Source of the DNA: Serratia liquefaciens
Lineage (GTDB): Bacteria > Pseudomonadota > Gammaproteobacteria > Enterobacterales > Enterobacteriaceae
Assembly (NCBI RefSeq): GCF_027594825.1
Contig: NZ_CP088930.1
Span: forward strand, 3,409,019-3,473,018
Direction: 5' to 3'
DNA length: 64,000 nucleotides
Program-made: the position numbers and the translations under genes
Notes under the pieces: model-generated
Told to the model about the DNA's origin: nothing
Database searches by the model: none
Seen by the model: only the letters and a program-made list of their open reading frames with translations
Shown here: in pieces, positions 8,151-15,351 of the stretch
Layout: each line of letters begins with the position of its first letter
How positions within the stretch are numbered: the stretch's first letter is position 1

Positions 8151-9566
8151 TCAGACCGGCAGCTCACCGCGGCTGGCTTTGCGTTTGTAAACCATGATGG
8201 TCAGCACCAGCGGGATAATGACCGCCACCAGGATCGCTACCGTGTAAATCATCCAGAACTGCGGTTTGATCGACAGGATGCCCGGCAAACCGCCGACGCC
8301 GATGCCGTTGGCCATCACGCCGTCCAGGCCACAGATCAGCCCGGCGAAAGCGGAGCCGATCATCGCGCACAGCATAGGGAAACGGTATTTCAGGTTGATC
8401 CCGTACATTGCCGGCTCGGTGACGCCAAGGTAGGCGGAGATTGCCGCCGGGACCGAGATTTCACGTTCGTTGGCCTTGCGGCTGACGATGATGATACCCA
8501 GCACCGCAGATGCCTGAGCAATGTTGGACAGAGCAATCAGTGGCCAAACCGGCGTGCCGCCCATGCTCTGGATCATCTGCATATCGATGGCCAGCGTGGT
8601 CTGATGCACGCCGGTGATCACCAGCGGGGCATACAGGAAACCAAACAGTGCGGCGCCAATCGGCGCGAAGCTGCCGGTCATGACGGCTTTCACCGCCCAG
8701 GCTACGCCATCGCCAATCATGCGGCCGAACGGGCCGATAAAGGCGTGCGCCAGGAACACCGCCAGCAGCAGAGAAACGACCGGTACCACCACCAGATACA
8801 GGTAATCCGGCACGATCTTTTTCAAGCGGGTTTCAATCCAGCCCAGTGCCATACCGGCCAGCATGGACGGGATCACCTGCGCCTGATAACCGACTTTCTG
8901 GATGGTAAACCAGCCGAAGTTCCACACTTCCGGGATCTGCTGGCCGAGTTGATAGGAGTTCATCAACTGCGGGGACACCAGCGTGATGCCCAGTACGATG
9001 CCAAGCACCGGCGTGCCGCCCATTTTTTTCACCGTTGACCAACAGATGGCGACCGGCAGGAACATGAAGATGGCTTCACCGAGCAGCCACAGGAAGTCGT
9101 AAATGGTCTTCCACGCCGGGTGCATTTGCGCCAGCGTTTGGCCGCCGGACATCGGGATGTCGCCGATCACGTTGCGGAAGCCGAGGATTAAACCGCCGCT
9201 GATCAGCGCCGGCAGCAGCGGGAAGAAGATTTCGGCGAAGTGGGAGATAGCACGCTCGCTCCAGGTCATGTTCTGGCGCGCCGCCACCTTGGCCTGTTCT
9301 TTATCGGCCTCGTTGACGCCGGTGGTGGCAATCAACGCCTGATAATAATCACCGACCTCCGGGCCAATCACCACCTGGAACTGCCCGGCATTGGTGAAGC
9401 AGCCTTTGACCATCGGCAGTTCTTCGATTTCTTTTGGTTTGGCAAGACTTGGGTCGTTGAGAACGAAACGCAGCCTGGTAATGCAATGGCTGACGGTGGC
9501 GATATTCTCGCGCCCGCCAACCAGCACAATCAGGCGATCGATATCCTGCTGTTTTACTTTGCCCAT
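8151..9566 (-). CDS. treB: PTS trehalose-specific EIIBC component
   Basis: A 471-residue inner-membrane sugar transporter that imports trehalose and phosphorylates it to trehalose 6-phosphate. The EIIB domain is N-terminal with the phospho-accepting Cys28 in SHCITRLRFVL. The EIIC membrane domain follows from about residue 105, with LLPALISGGLILGFRN and many membrane segments. No EIIA domain is present, so it should use EIIA-Glc as in E. coli. It is first gene of treBC, with a TreR palindrome about 90 bases upstream. Its repressor gene treR is displaced 10 kb away by the bacteriocin island. Confidence 0.95.
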   Translation of the reverse strand: MGKVKQQDIDRLIVLVGGRENIATVSHCITRLRFVLNDPSLAKPKEIEELPMVKGCFTNAGQFQVVIGPEVGDYYQALIATTGVNEADKEQAKVAARQNMTWSERAISHFAEIFFPLLPALISGGLILGFRNVIGDIPMSGGQTLAQMHPAWKTIYDFLWLLGEAIFMFLPVAICWSTVKKMGGTPVLGIVLGITLVSPQLMNSYQLGQQIPEVWNFGWFTIQKVGYQAQVIPSMLAGMALGWIETRLKKIVPDYLYLVVVPVVSLLLAVFLAHAFIGPFGRMIGDGVAWAVKAVMTGSFAPIGAALFGFLYAPLVITGVHQTTLAIDMQMIQSMGGTPVWPLIALSNIAQASAVLGIIIVSRKANEREISVPAAISAYLGVTEPAMYGINLKYRFPMLCAMIGSAFAGLICGLDGVMANGIGVGGLPGILSIKPQFWMIYTVAILVAVIIPLVLTIMVYKRKASRGELPV

Positions 9567-9656
9567 TATTAGATACCTTTCTTGGGATGAGACTGCCGCA
9601 GAGGTGTTGTTCGAGTGATGATCAAAGCTTAGTCATTTCGCTTTTTTTATGGAATG

Positions 9657-9668
9657 GGAACGTTCCCG
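9657..9668. promoter_or_regulatory. TreR operator upstream of treB
   Basis: GGGAACGTTCCC is a perfect 12-base palindrome, with GG extending it on one side. It is the type of LacI-family operator expected for TreR. It lies 91-102 bases before the treB start, in the 331-base treB/lipoprotein intergenic region; nothing else firm is seen in that region. A TGTGATC half-site nearby may belong to CRP but is incomplete. Confidence 0.75.
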
Positions 9669-9897
9669 GTTTGGGGCGAGGATCACAAAACGATAAAAAA
9701 ATGACCACTTGTTGAACAGGGGAAATTTGAGCGCGAGCCGAAACATTCCGTAATATTATCTTGAACTGGCGCAACGCTGGCTATACTGTCAGCCTTAACA
9801 ATCAACAAGTTGATTGAAATCAGTGGCACTCACGCCTGTATTTTTAAAACCAATACGCTCTACGAGTGCTATTACCACGCACTTTTTTCAAGGAAGA

Positions 9898-10314
9898 ATG
9901 ATGACTTTGACATTGCCTCGACTGCTTATTGTCTTTACCGCGCTGCTCCTGAGCGCCTGTACCAGTCAAAAAAGTAGCCCGGAACGCCACGCCAAACATG
10001 CGGTTTATCAGTTGGCACGTGAAGATTTCTCCCCCGAAATGCGAACCCAAATCCCGAACTCGATAAAAGCGGCTATCCCATTCTTTGACCAGTTTTACCA
10101 AATGGGGAAAGCCGATCGGGCCAAGGGCCTAACGCAACAGCAGGCACAGCAGCAGGAAGCCTATTTCCGCAGCCCAGAATTCCTCAGTGACATGGGGAAG
10201 AAAGGGCGATTTATCAATCAGCAATATTCAGTGGATAACCCACACAAACAACGCCAGATCTTGCTGGATTCCGCCGTTGCCACCTACTGGGATGGTTACG
10301 AAGGGCGGCCTTGA
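9898..10314 (+). CDS. Small lipoprotein, Exc2-like
   Basis: A 138-residue protein with a lipoprotein signal: MMTLTLPRLLIVFTALLLSAC, where LSAC is the lipobox and the Cys becomes lipid-modified. The mature part is hydrophilic (YQLAREDFSPEMRTQIPNSIKAAIPFFDQFYQMGKADRAKGL...YWDGYEGRP). It resembles the Exc2 lipoproteins named after the ColE1 entry-exclusion gene; this is a recalled family match, not searched. AAGGAAG precedes the ATG. It is at the left edge of the bacteriocin island and convergent with it, which would fit a plasmid-derived passenger. Confidence 0.6.
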   Translation: MMTLTLPRLLIVFTALLLSACTSQKSSPERHAKHAVYQLAREDFSPEMRTQIPNSIKAAIPFFDQFYQMGKADRAKGLTQQQAQQQEAYFRSPEFLSDMGKKGRFINQQYSVDNPHKQRQILLDSAVATYWDGYEGRP

Positions 10315-10341
10315 GGGGGATAAATAAGCTACTCATGAAAG

Positions 10342-10369
10342 TGCCCGATAAACTAGAGCTTATTGGGCA
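10342..10369. terminator. Hairpin between the lipoprotein and the last immunity gene
   Basis: TGCCCGATAA and TTATTGGGCA form a 10-base stem with one mismatch around an 8-base loop, followed by TTGTTT on the + strand. It likely ends the lipoprotein transcript, and on the other strand could also end the leftward immunity transcript at 10405. Confidence 0.6.
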
Positions 10370-10404
10370 TTGTTTCAATTATTTTATTCAGAAATTGGTG
10401 AGAG

Positions 10405-10668
10405 TTAAAGTAGATTGAATTTCTCTAGGGTAGCTTTGACTTCTTTTCTTAATCCAGACTCATCCAGTTCATAATCAGCGCGATCTGAATCTGGATTATA
10501 AATTTCAGCCACCATAAATAGTTCCTCTCCACAGTTCAAAACACTCTTGTCCTGATCAGTTCCATATAATTTACGTCTTTCAATACATATTTCTTCAGAG
10601 AATTTAAGTGCATTAACTTTTGAGTTCAAAAAATCCCTGGCTAATTCAATTATCGCCATTTTGTTCAT
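10405..10668 (-). CDS. Colicin D-type immunity protein (module 6)
   Basis: An 87-residue protein, [18 protein letters not shown]..., with [14 protein letters not shown] and [29 protein letters not shown]. It closely resembles the colicin D immunity protein ImmD as remembered (same length, same MNKMA start, same CGEELFM core). ImmD covers the active site of the colicin D tRNase. Its ATG overlaps the stop of the upstream toxin frame (ATGA, 10665-10668). The last 15 residues ([15 protein letters not shown]) are nearly identical in the other two colicin D-type immunity genes of the island. It is the last gene of the array. Confidence 0.85.
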   Translation of the reverse strand: MNKMAIIELARDFLNSKVNALKFSEEICIERRKLYGTDQDKSVLNCGEELFMVAEIYNPDSDRADYELDESGLRKEVKATLEKFNLL

Positions 10669-11345
10669 AAGTCACCTGTCTCTAAATAAATTCGACCATT
10701 ATCCGCATCGGGGTTTATTTTCCATCCGGAGAGAAAATCGCCATTGGCTTTGATGATTACAACCCTCATATTTTTGGGGTTGAAGTAAACTTTAGATCCC
10801 TTTTCCCGTCGATAAGTTCCTTTTTCCACAGTATCTCTGTCCTTCAAGTGTGCTTCAATTGCGTCGCGATATTGAGTCAACGTTACGCTATTTTTTTTCG
10901 TGTCGGCAATACCAAAATCACTAGCATGCTTAAATTTCTTATCCAATTGTTTACGCGTAAAACGCCCAGAGTCAAGTGGAACACTGACCATCACATAGAG
11001 AGCTTCAACGCCTGTTTCAGTCGCATCCGGCTGCCACAAGATAAAATCCTGCAAATCCTGGACGACATCAGCAGGGAAGGTCGTAACAACAATGCTATCT
11101 GCCTGCCTGACATCCGGGCCGGTATGCACGGGCATTTTGGGGGCCGATGAACCATTGCCTGTATGTGACGGTGCCGCAGGGCCAGTCGGTACAGGATTGA
11201 TCAATATGGTCTGGACAGGTACGCCTCCGATTGCCGGCAGCGTGATTTTATCCAGTCCGGTTGCCTCATCGCGAGTTATCTCTTCAGAGCAGAGGGGAAA
11301 AAATAGGATAAGTAAGTAGGGTAAGAATATTTTATTAATGAACAA
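10665..11345 (-). CDS. Orphan colicin D-type tRNase module (module 6)
   Basis: A 226-codon frame. Residues about 26-120 copy the pyocin-S region of the main bacteriocin ([13 protein letters not shown]...TTFPAD...VEALYVMV). From about residue 121 comes a colicin D-type catalytic domain: [12 protein letters not shown], with the expected catalytic His140, and [25 protein letters not shown], with Ser206. Colicin D cuts tRNA-Arg in the anticodon loop. The first in-frame start is a TTG inside the preceding terminator, with no Shine-Dalgarno, and the first 25 codons are filler, so it is probably not translated as a product. The immunity gene follows with an ATGA overlap. Catalytic residues are intact. 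Confidence 0.75.
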   Translation of the reverse strand: MFINKIFLPYLLILFFPLCSEEITRDEATGLDKITLPAIGGVPVQTILINPVPTGPAAPSHTGNGSSAPKMPVHTGPDVRQADSIVVTTFPADVVQDLQDFILWQPDATETGVEALYVMVSVPLDSGRFTRKQLDKKFKHASDFGIADTKKNSVTLTQYRDAIEAHLKDRDTVEKGTYRREKGSKVYFNPKNMRVVIIKANGDFLSGWKINPDADNGRIYLETGDL

Positions 11346-11377
11346 AGCCCAACAAAGTTTCGTTTGTTGGGCTTTGT
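11342..11377 (-). terminator. Intrinsic terminator after immunity gene 11409-11675
   Basis: A 15-base perfect stem, ACAAAGCCCAACAAA with TTTGTTGGGCTTTGT around GTTTCG. It is one of a set with the CCCAACAA core found after each immunity gene of the array. The frame of the next orphan toxin opens inside it. Confidence 0.8.
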
Positions 11378-11408
11378 TTAATATATAAATATAAGGCCAT
11401 TCGATAGA

Positions 11409-11675
11409 TTAAAGTAGATTGAATTTCTCCAAGGTCGCTTTGACTTCTTTCTTTAATTCTGATTCATCCAATTCATAACTGTCACGGTCAGAATCAGGGT
11501 TAAAACAATCTGCCAAAATAAACAGATCACCACCACACATATCTATAGATTTATTCGGTTCTTCTATGCCATATAGCTCACGTCTTGAAGTCACTATTTC
11601 TTCTGCGAAAGTTTCGGCGCTGATTTTATTCTCTATGAATTTCTTACCAATTTCTACTAGTTTAATTCTACTCAT
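11409..11675 (-). CDS. Colicin D-type immunity protein (module 5)
   Basis: An 88-residue ImmD-like protein: MSRIKLVEIGKKFIENKI, FAEEIVTSRRELYG, CGGDLFILADCFNPDSDRDSYELDESEL, then the shared tail [14 protein letters not shown]. The ATG at 11675 overlaps the stop of the toxin remnant (ATGA); an in-frame upstream start at 11732 lies inside the toxin remnant and is not credible. The immunity gene is intact although its partner toxin is broken, as expected if immunity keeps a use of its own. Confidence 0.82.
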   Translation of the reverse strand: MSRIKLVEIGKKFIENKISAETFAEEIVTSRRELYGIEEPNKSIDMCGGDLFILADCFNPDSDRDSYELDESELKKEVKATLEKFNLL

Positions 11676-12276
11676 AACACCCCCGATTCTAAATATATCC
11701 TGCCGTTCTCTTCCGTTGGGTCTATTTTCCATTCTGACAAGAAACTCCCATCAGCCTTAAGAATAACGACATTCATTGATTTCGGATTAAAATACACAGT
11801 TGAGCTCGCGTTTCGTCGATATGTCCCTTTTTTCACAGTATCTCTGTCCTTCAAGTGTGCTTAAATTTCTTGTCCAATTGTTTACGCGTAAAACGCCCAG
11901 AGTCAAGTGGATCACTGACCATCACATAGAGAGCTTCGACGCCTGTTTCAGTCGCATCCGGCTGCCACAAGATAAAATCCTGCAAGTCCTGGACGACGTC
12001 AGCAGGGAAGGTCGTAACAACAATGCTGTCCGCCTGTTTGACATTGGTGCCGGTATGTACAGGTGATTTGGGTGCCGGTGAACCATTGCCTGTATGTGAC
12101 GGTGCCGCAGGACCAGTCGGTACGGGATTGATCAGTATGGTCTGGGCAGGTATGCCTCCCATTGCCGGTAGCGTGATTTTATCCAGCCCGGTTGCCTCAT
12201 CGCGAGTTATCTCTTCAGAGCAGAGGGGAAAAAATAGGATAAGTAAGTAGGGTAAGGATATTTTATTAATGAACAA
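11672..12276 (-). pseudogene. Broken colicin D-type tRNase module (module 5)
   Basis: The frame runs from the pyocin-S segment to LDKKFKH, then shifts. Compared with the intact modules at 10665 and 12612, 76 bases are missing between two copies of TGCTT (in the module at 12612 the deleted stretch corresponds to 12803-12878), leaving a single TGCTT near 11860. Since 76 is not a multiple of 3, the downstream part ([16 protein letters not shown]...GRIYLESGVL, 11672-11860) is out of frame. The lost part held about 25 residues right after the catalytic KFKH. Like its neighbours it also lacks a true start: a TTG inside a terminator. Confidence 0.82.
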
Positions 12277-12308
12277 AGCCCAACAAAGTTTCGTTTGTTG
12301 GGCTTCGT
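12273..12308 (-). terminator. Intrinsic terminator after immunity gene 12340-12612
   Basis: ACAAAGCCCAACAAA pairs with TTTGTTGGGCTTCGT around GTTTCG. It is the same element as at 11342-11377 with one base changed, together with the same flanking sequence. Confidence 0.78.
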
Positions 12309-12339
12309 TTAATATATAAATATAAGGCCATTAGATAGA

Positions 12340-12612
12340 TTAAAGTAGATTGAATTTCTCCAAGGTCGCTTTGACTTCTTTCTTTAACCCATCGGAGTCC
12401 AATTCACTTTCTCTTCGATCTGGAACGGAAGTATAGCAGTCTGCAAGGATGAAAATCTCAGATGCACACTCACCAACATTTTTACTATCTTTAGCTAATT
12501 GCCCTGATTTTCCTTCTTCTCGCCATAATTTAAAGAATTGTGACTCGAAGTCATCAGCAGTTAGTTGTGATGACACTAGCTTTTTAGCTAAGTTGATTAG
12601 TTTTTCACTCAT
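12340..12612 (-). CDS. Divergent colicin D-like immunity protein (module 4)
   Basis: A 90-residue protein, MSEKLINLAKKLVSSQLTADDFESQFFKLWREEGKSG...CASEIFILADCYTSVPDRRESELDSDG. It shares the layout of the other ImmD-like proteins but little identity until the C-terminus, where [15 protein letters not shown] is the same. This fits a protein of the colicin-D immunity superfamily (PF09204) with a different partner specificity. Its start overlaps the toxin stop (TAATG). The upstream toxin also diverges in its C-terminal part, so the two have changed together. Confidence 0.75.
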   Translation of the reverse strand: MSEKLINLAKKLVSSQLTADDFESQFFKLWREEGKSGQLAKDSKNVGECASEIFILADCYTSVPDRRESELDSDGLKKEVKATLEKFNLL

Positions 12613-13232
12613 TATAAAACCCCTGTCTTAATATAACTATTATATTGTGGGGAATCAGAAATTAAATTCCATCCAGAAATGAAATCTCCATCCTTATCGA
12701 GAACGACGACATTGTTTGTTTTAGTATTAAAGAACACCTTAGATCCATTTTCCCGTCGATAAGTTCCTTTTTCCACAGTATCTCTGTCCTTCAAGTGTGC
12801 TTCAATTGCGTCGCGATATTGAGTCAACGTTACGCTATTTTTTTTCGTGTCGGCAATACCAAAGTCACTAGCATGCTTAAATTTCTTGTCCAATTGTTTA
12901 CGCGTAAAACGCCCAGAGTCAAGTGGATCACTGACCATCACATAGAGAGCTTCGACGCCTGTTTCAGTCACATCCGGCTGCCACAAGATAAAATCCTGCA
13001 AGTCCTGGACGACGTCAGCAGGGAAGGTCGTAACAACAATGCTGTCCGCCTGTTTGACATTGGTGCCGGTATGTACAGGTGATTTGGGTGCCGGTGAACC
13101 ATTGCCTGTATGTGACGGTGCCGCAGGGCCAGTCGGTACGGGATTGATCAGTATGGTTTGGGCAGGTATGCCTCCCATTGCCGGTAGCGTGATTTTATCC
13201 AGCCCGGTTGCCTCATCACGAGCTGTTTCCAC
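12612..13232 (-). CDS. Orphan colicin D-like tRNase module, variant C-terminus (module 4)
   Basis: A 206-codon frame beginning with a GTG ([16 protein letters not shown]). The pyocin-S segment and the first half of the catalytic domain ([31 protein letters not shown]) match module 6. After KGTYRRENGSKV the sequence departs: FFNTKTNNVVVLDKDGDFISGWNLISDSPQYNSYIKTGVL. SGW is kept, so it is probably still a nuclease with an altered recognition or immunity face. No Shine-Dalgarno precedes the GTG, and the sequence upstream of 13222 is not bacteriocin-like, so this is a promoterless orphan. Confidence 0.72.
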   Translation of the reverse strand: METARDEATGLDKITLPAMGGIPAQTILINPVPTGPAAPSHTGNGSPAPKSPVHTGTNVKQADSIVVTTFPADVVQDLQDFILWQPDVTETGVEALYVMVSDPLDSGRFTRKQLDKKFKHASDFGIADTKKNSVTLTQYRDAIEAHLKDRDTVEKGTYRRENGSKVFFNTKTNNVVVLDKDGDFISGWNLISDSPQYNSYIKTGVL

Positions 13233-13374
13233 TGGCTGTGACGATCACGAAGGACGGACTTGAATGGATGTGCTTTGAGTCTATGGCTATCACTGTGCCT
13301 ATATCTTTTCAGGGCAAGTGGATAGGAGAGGAAGCAACACAATAAATGGAGAAAATCAGACGTGTGTATTAATA
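13233..13374. other. Unexplained scar upstream of module 4
   Basis: Bacteriocin homology stops abruptly at about 13222. The next roughly 100 bases are unlike anything else in the array. Read leftwards, one frame gives VIAIDSKHIHSSPSFVIVTASG, which could be a fragment of another gene or a mobile element, but I cannot identify it. From about 13340 the usual leader-like sequence of the array resumes (AATAAATGGA...AATCAGACG). Confidence 0.4.
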
Positions 13375-13408
13375 CAAAGCCCAACAAACTGGCGTCTGCC
13401 GGGCTTTG
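13375..13408 (-). terminator. Imperfect terminator after the DNase immunity gene
   Basis: CAAAGCCC and GGGCTTTG close a hairpin that keeps the AAAGCCCAACAAA half of the array terminators, with an altered other arm (GGCGTCTGCC). It lies 50 bases past the end of the gene at 13458. Confidence 0.55.
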
Positions 13409-13457
13409 ATGCAATGATCATTACCGCTGAACAGTTATGCAACATAACAATGGGTTA

Positions 13458-13718
13458 CTATCCTTGCTTAAAGCCTGGTTTACCATTTTTAGCGCGCCAT
13501 TCTTTTATCTGTTTAACAAGCCCTTCTGGCGATTCATCTTGGTCTGGGAGAGGATAGAATATAAGATCAGTCCCATCTGGATGCTCCGATAAGCGGACGA
13601 ACTCATGCACGGCTTTATCAGCCTCTTCCTCTGTTGGGTAGTCTGCACTACACATTTTTTGAGTAAACTCTAAAAATTCTTTTTCTGTATAATCTGAAAT
13701 GGTTTTCTGCTCGGTCAT
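13458..13718 (-). CDS. Colicin E2/E9-type DNase immunity protein (module 3)
   Basis: An 86-residue protein with the hallmark Im2/Im9 features: ISDYTEKEFLEF near the start, SEHPDGTDLIFYP (the helix III region that binds the DNase; Im9 has TEHPSGSDLIYYP), and the end WRAKNGKPGFKQG. It would bind the exosite of the HNH nuclease and block DNA entry. The ATG at 13718 was chosen because GGAGG lies 8 bases ahead; upstream in-frame ATGs at 13733 and 13751 have no such site. The toxin stop is at 13720, so the two frames overlap or touch. Confidence 0.92.
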   Translation of the reverse strand: MTEQKTISDYTEKEFLEFTQKMCSADYPTEEEADKAVHEFVRLSEHPDGTDLIFYPLPDQDESPEGLVKQIKEWRAKNGKPGFKQG

Positions 13719-13719
13719 T

Positions 13720-14328
13720 TTATTTTCCTCCATTTTTTGAATGGATCTCAATATGACGTTTGGGTGTCAATACACCAAGGTTGTCAACATCATATACTGC
13801 ACCATCTTGACTAATCGGTTCAATATGATGAAGTTCATATTTTTCACGACCTCCGACTTTCTCTTTGTTAGGTACGAATGGAGAATAACCTTTCTTCAGG
13901 AAAGACTGGTTTCTTGAGTTAAACTGTTTCGATAGCGCTGGGTCATTTCCTACCTCGATCCAAAACGCTTTGCGGAAAGAGTCGAAACTGCTAAATGTTT
14001 TACCCCGCAGCTTATCAGCAACTTGAGTGGGAATGGGAGAACCCAGTTCTACTCCTGCATTGTTTAACCAGTCCTCACTAACGGCTTTGCCTTTACCTGT
14101 TACCATCCCCGGTTTGGAGCGGGCATTACGGACCATCACATAGAGAGCTTCAACGCCTGTTTCAGTCGCATCCGGCTGCCACAAGATAAAATCCTGTAAA
14201 TCCTGGACGACGTCAGCAGGGAAGGTCGTAACAACAATGCTGTCCGCCTGTTTGACATTGGTACCGGCATGGGGAGGATAAATAAATGGACAGAATAAGA
14301 CGATTGTATTAATTAAAAAGCCCAACAA
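13720..14328 (-). CDS. Orphan HNH DNase module, colicin E2/E9 type (module 3)
   Basis: A 202-codon frame. Residues 22-66 copy the end of the main bacteriocin's pyocin-S region ([12 protein letters not shown]...VEALYVMV). From residue 67 follows a complete colicin E9-like nuclease: RSKPGMVTGKGKAV, WLNNAG, PIPTQVADKLRGKTF, KKGYSPFVP, YELHHIEPISQ, DVDNLGVLTPKRHIEIH. The HNH metal/catalytic residues are His167, His168, His192 and His196, all present. The only in-frame start is a TTG in the preceding terminator, without a ribosome site, so it looks silent. It would degrade chromosomal DNA if joined to the bacteriocin N-terminus. Confidence 0.88.
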   Translation of the reverse strand: MLGFLINTIVLFCPFIYPPHAGTNVKQADSIVVTTFPADVVQDLQDFILWQPDATETGVEALYVMVRNARSKPGMVTGKGKAVSEDWLNNAGVELGSPIPTQVADKLRGKTFSSFDSFRKAFWIEVGNDPALSKQFNSRNQSFLKKGYSPFVPNKEKVGGREKYELHHIEPISQDGAVYDVDNLGVLTPKRHIEIHSKNGGK

Positions 14329-14348
14329 ATGAGAACTTGTTGGGCTTT
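14317..14348 (-). terminator. Intrinsic terminator after immunity gene 14382-14654
   Basis: AAAGCCCAACAA and TTGTTGGGCTTT form a 12-base perfect stem around ATGAGAAC, followed leftwards by TTAATTAA. The surrounding sequence of about 120 bases is nearly identical to that at 15230-15352. Confidence 0.8.
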
Positions 14349-14381
14349 GCTGAAAATTAATTTTTTGTAAAACGCAGAAGG

Positions 14382-14654
14382 TTACTCGATACCGTATTTT
14401 TTCTCGGTCACGAATTTTGGTTCTTTCCAGTTGGGGCCTTTTTTAACAAGCATTTTATCTCCCCAAACCACAATACCATTCTGACGTAACTGTTCAAATA
14501 CTCGCATAAATTCACCATTTGCAATTACTGAAAAATTGTGGCGACTAAAGAATCTGTCCATTTGTGGATAACCAAATCCTCCTTCTCTTCTTACTAAAAA
14601 AGCAATGACGTCAGAAATTTTTTCTTCGTTCGCTAAGCGATCTAGATCAATCAT
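14382..14654 (-). CDS. Immunity protein paralogue for the main toxin type (module 2)
   Basis: A 90-residue protein, MIDLDRLANEEKISDVIAFLVRREGGFGYPQMDRFFSRHNFSVIANGEFMRVFEQLRQNGIVVWGDKMLVKKGPNWKEPKFVTEKKYGIE. It is paralogous to the immunity protein at 15352. The C-terminal 28 residues are almost identical between the two; the N-terminal 60 differ much more, as expected for a specificity-bearing part. Its start overlaps the toxin stop by ATGA. I cannot place it in a named immunity family. Confidence 0.75.
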   Translation of the reverse strand: MIDLDRLANEEKISDVIAFLVRREGGFGYPQMDRFFSRHNFSVIANGEFMRVFEQLRQNGIVVWGDKMLVKKGPNWKEPKFVTEKKYGIE

Positions 14655-15298
14655 TTTAACATCCTCAAATCTTGTTCTTCAGCAGCCTCTAAAGCTTCTC
14701 GTGTATATAGAAGAGCCTCATCATTACCTAATTGGTAATCCTCTAAATTTGCTGTGTGAGTATTATTCCATATCTCCCCAGAATTATAGGGAAGTTTGCC
14801 ATCTTCAATATCTAGATTACGGTATCTTTCAAGCTCCCTGATCTCATGGGTGTAAAAACGCTTGTCAATATCGGTGGGCTGCAGTTCACCCTTAAGGATT
14901 TTCTCCAGACGATCGATCATTACCTTGTTAGCATCCGACTCTGCAAATCGCCCTGTATGCAGTTTTACCTTGTTCACACCGACGCGGTCAATCTTGGCGG
15001 TTGTCCAGTCCAGATTTTGAATTGGCCCACCGGCTTTCTCGGTATTGTAATCACGGCCACTGTGTTTGCCTTTGGCGTTAGTTTCCCCATAAGGCTTGCT
15101 GACCATCACATAGAGAGCTTCAACGCCTGTTTCAGTCGCATCCGGCTGCCACAAGATAAAATCCTGCAAATCCTGGACGACATCAGCAGGGAAGGTCGTA
15201 ACAACAATGCTGTCCGCATGTCTGACATAGGTACCGGCATGGGGAGGATAAATAAATGGACAGAATAAGACGATTGTATTAATTAAAAAGCCCAACAA
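14651..15298 (-). CDS. Orphan toxin module, same type as the main bacteriocin (module 2)
   Basis: A 215-codon frame. After about 22 filler residues read from the terminator (TTG start, no ribosome site) comes the pyocin-S end ([12 protein letters not shown]...VEALYVMV), then the same toxin domain as the main bacteriocin: SKPYGETNAKGKHSGRDYN, KLHTGRFAESDANKVMIDRL, FYTHEIRELERYRNL, WNNTHTANLEDYQL. It is nearly identical to the main toxin up to RNL, then differs at many positions over the last 55 residues, matching the divergence of its immunity partner. Probably silent. Confidence 0.72.
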   Translation of the reverse strand: MLGFLINTIVLFCPFIYPPHAGTYVRHADSIVVTTFPADVVQDLQDFILWQPDATETGVEALYVMVSKPYGETNAKGKHSGRDYNTEKAGGPIQNLDWTTAKIDRVGVNKVKLHTGRFAESDANKVMIDRLEKILKGELQPTDIDKRFYTHEIRELERYRNLDIEDGKLPYNSGEIWNNTHTANLEDYQLGNDEALLYTREALEAAEEQDLRMLK

Positions 15299-15318
15299 AT
15301 GAGAACTTGTTGGGCTTT
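15287..15318 (-). terminator. Intrinsic terminator after the main immunity gene
   Basis: AAAGCCCAACAA pairs with TTGTTGGGCTTT around ATGAGAAC, identical to the element at 14317-14348. It should end the bacteriocin transcript and insulate the orphan modules downstream. Confidence 0.82.
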
Positions 15319-15351
15319 GCTGAAAATTAATTTTTTGTAAAACGCAGAATG

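Noticed and set aside
9898-10314. Lipoprotein as the bacteriocin release (lysis) protein
   Set aside because: Colicin lysis lipoproteins are about 45-50 residues and lie downstream on the same strand as the toxin. This one is 138 residues and convergent. No lysis gene was found in the operon.
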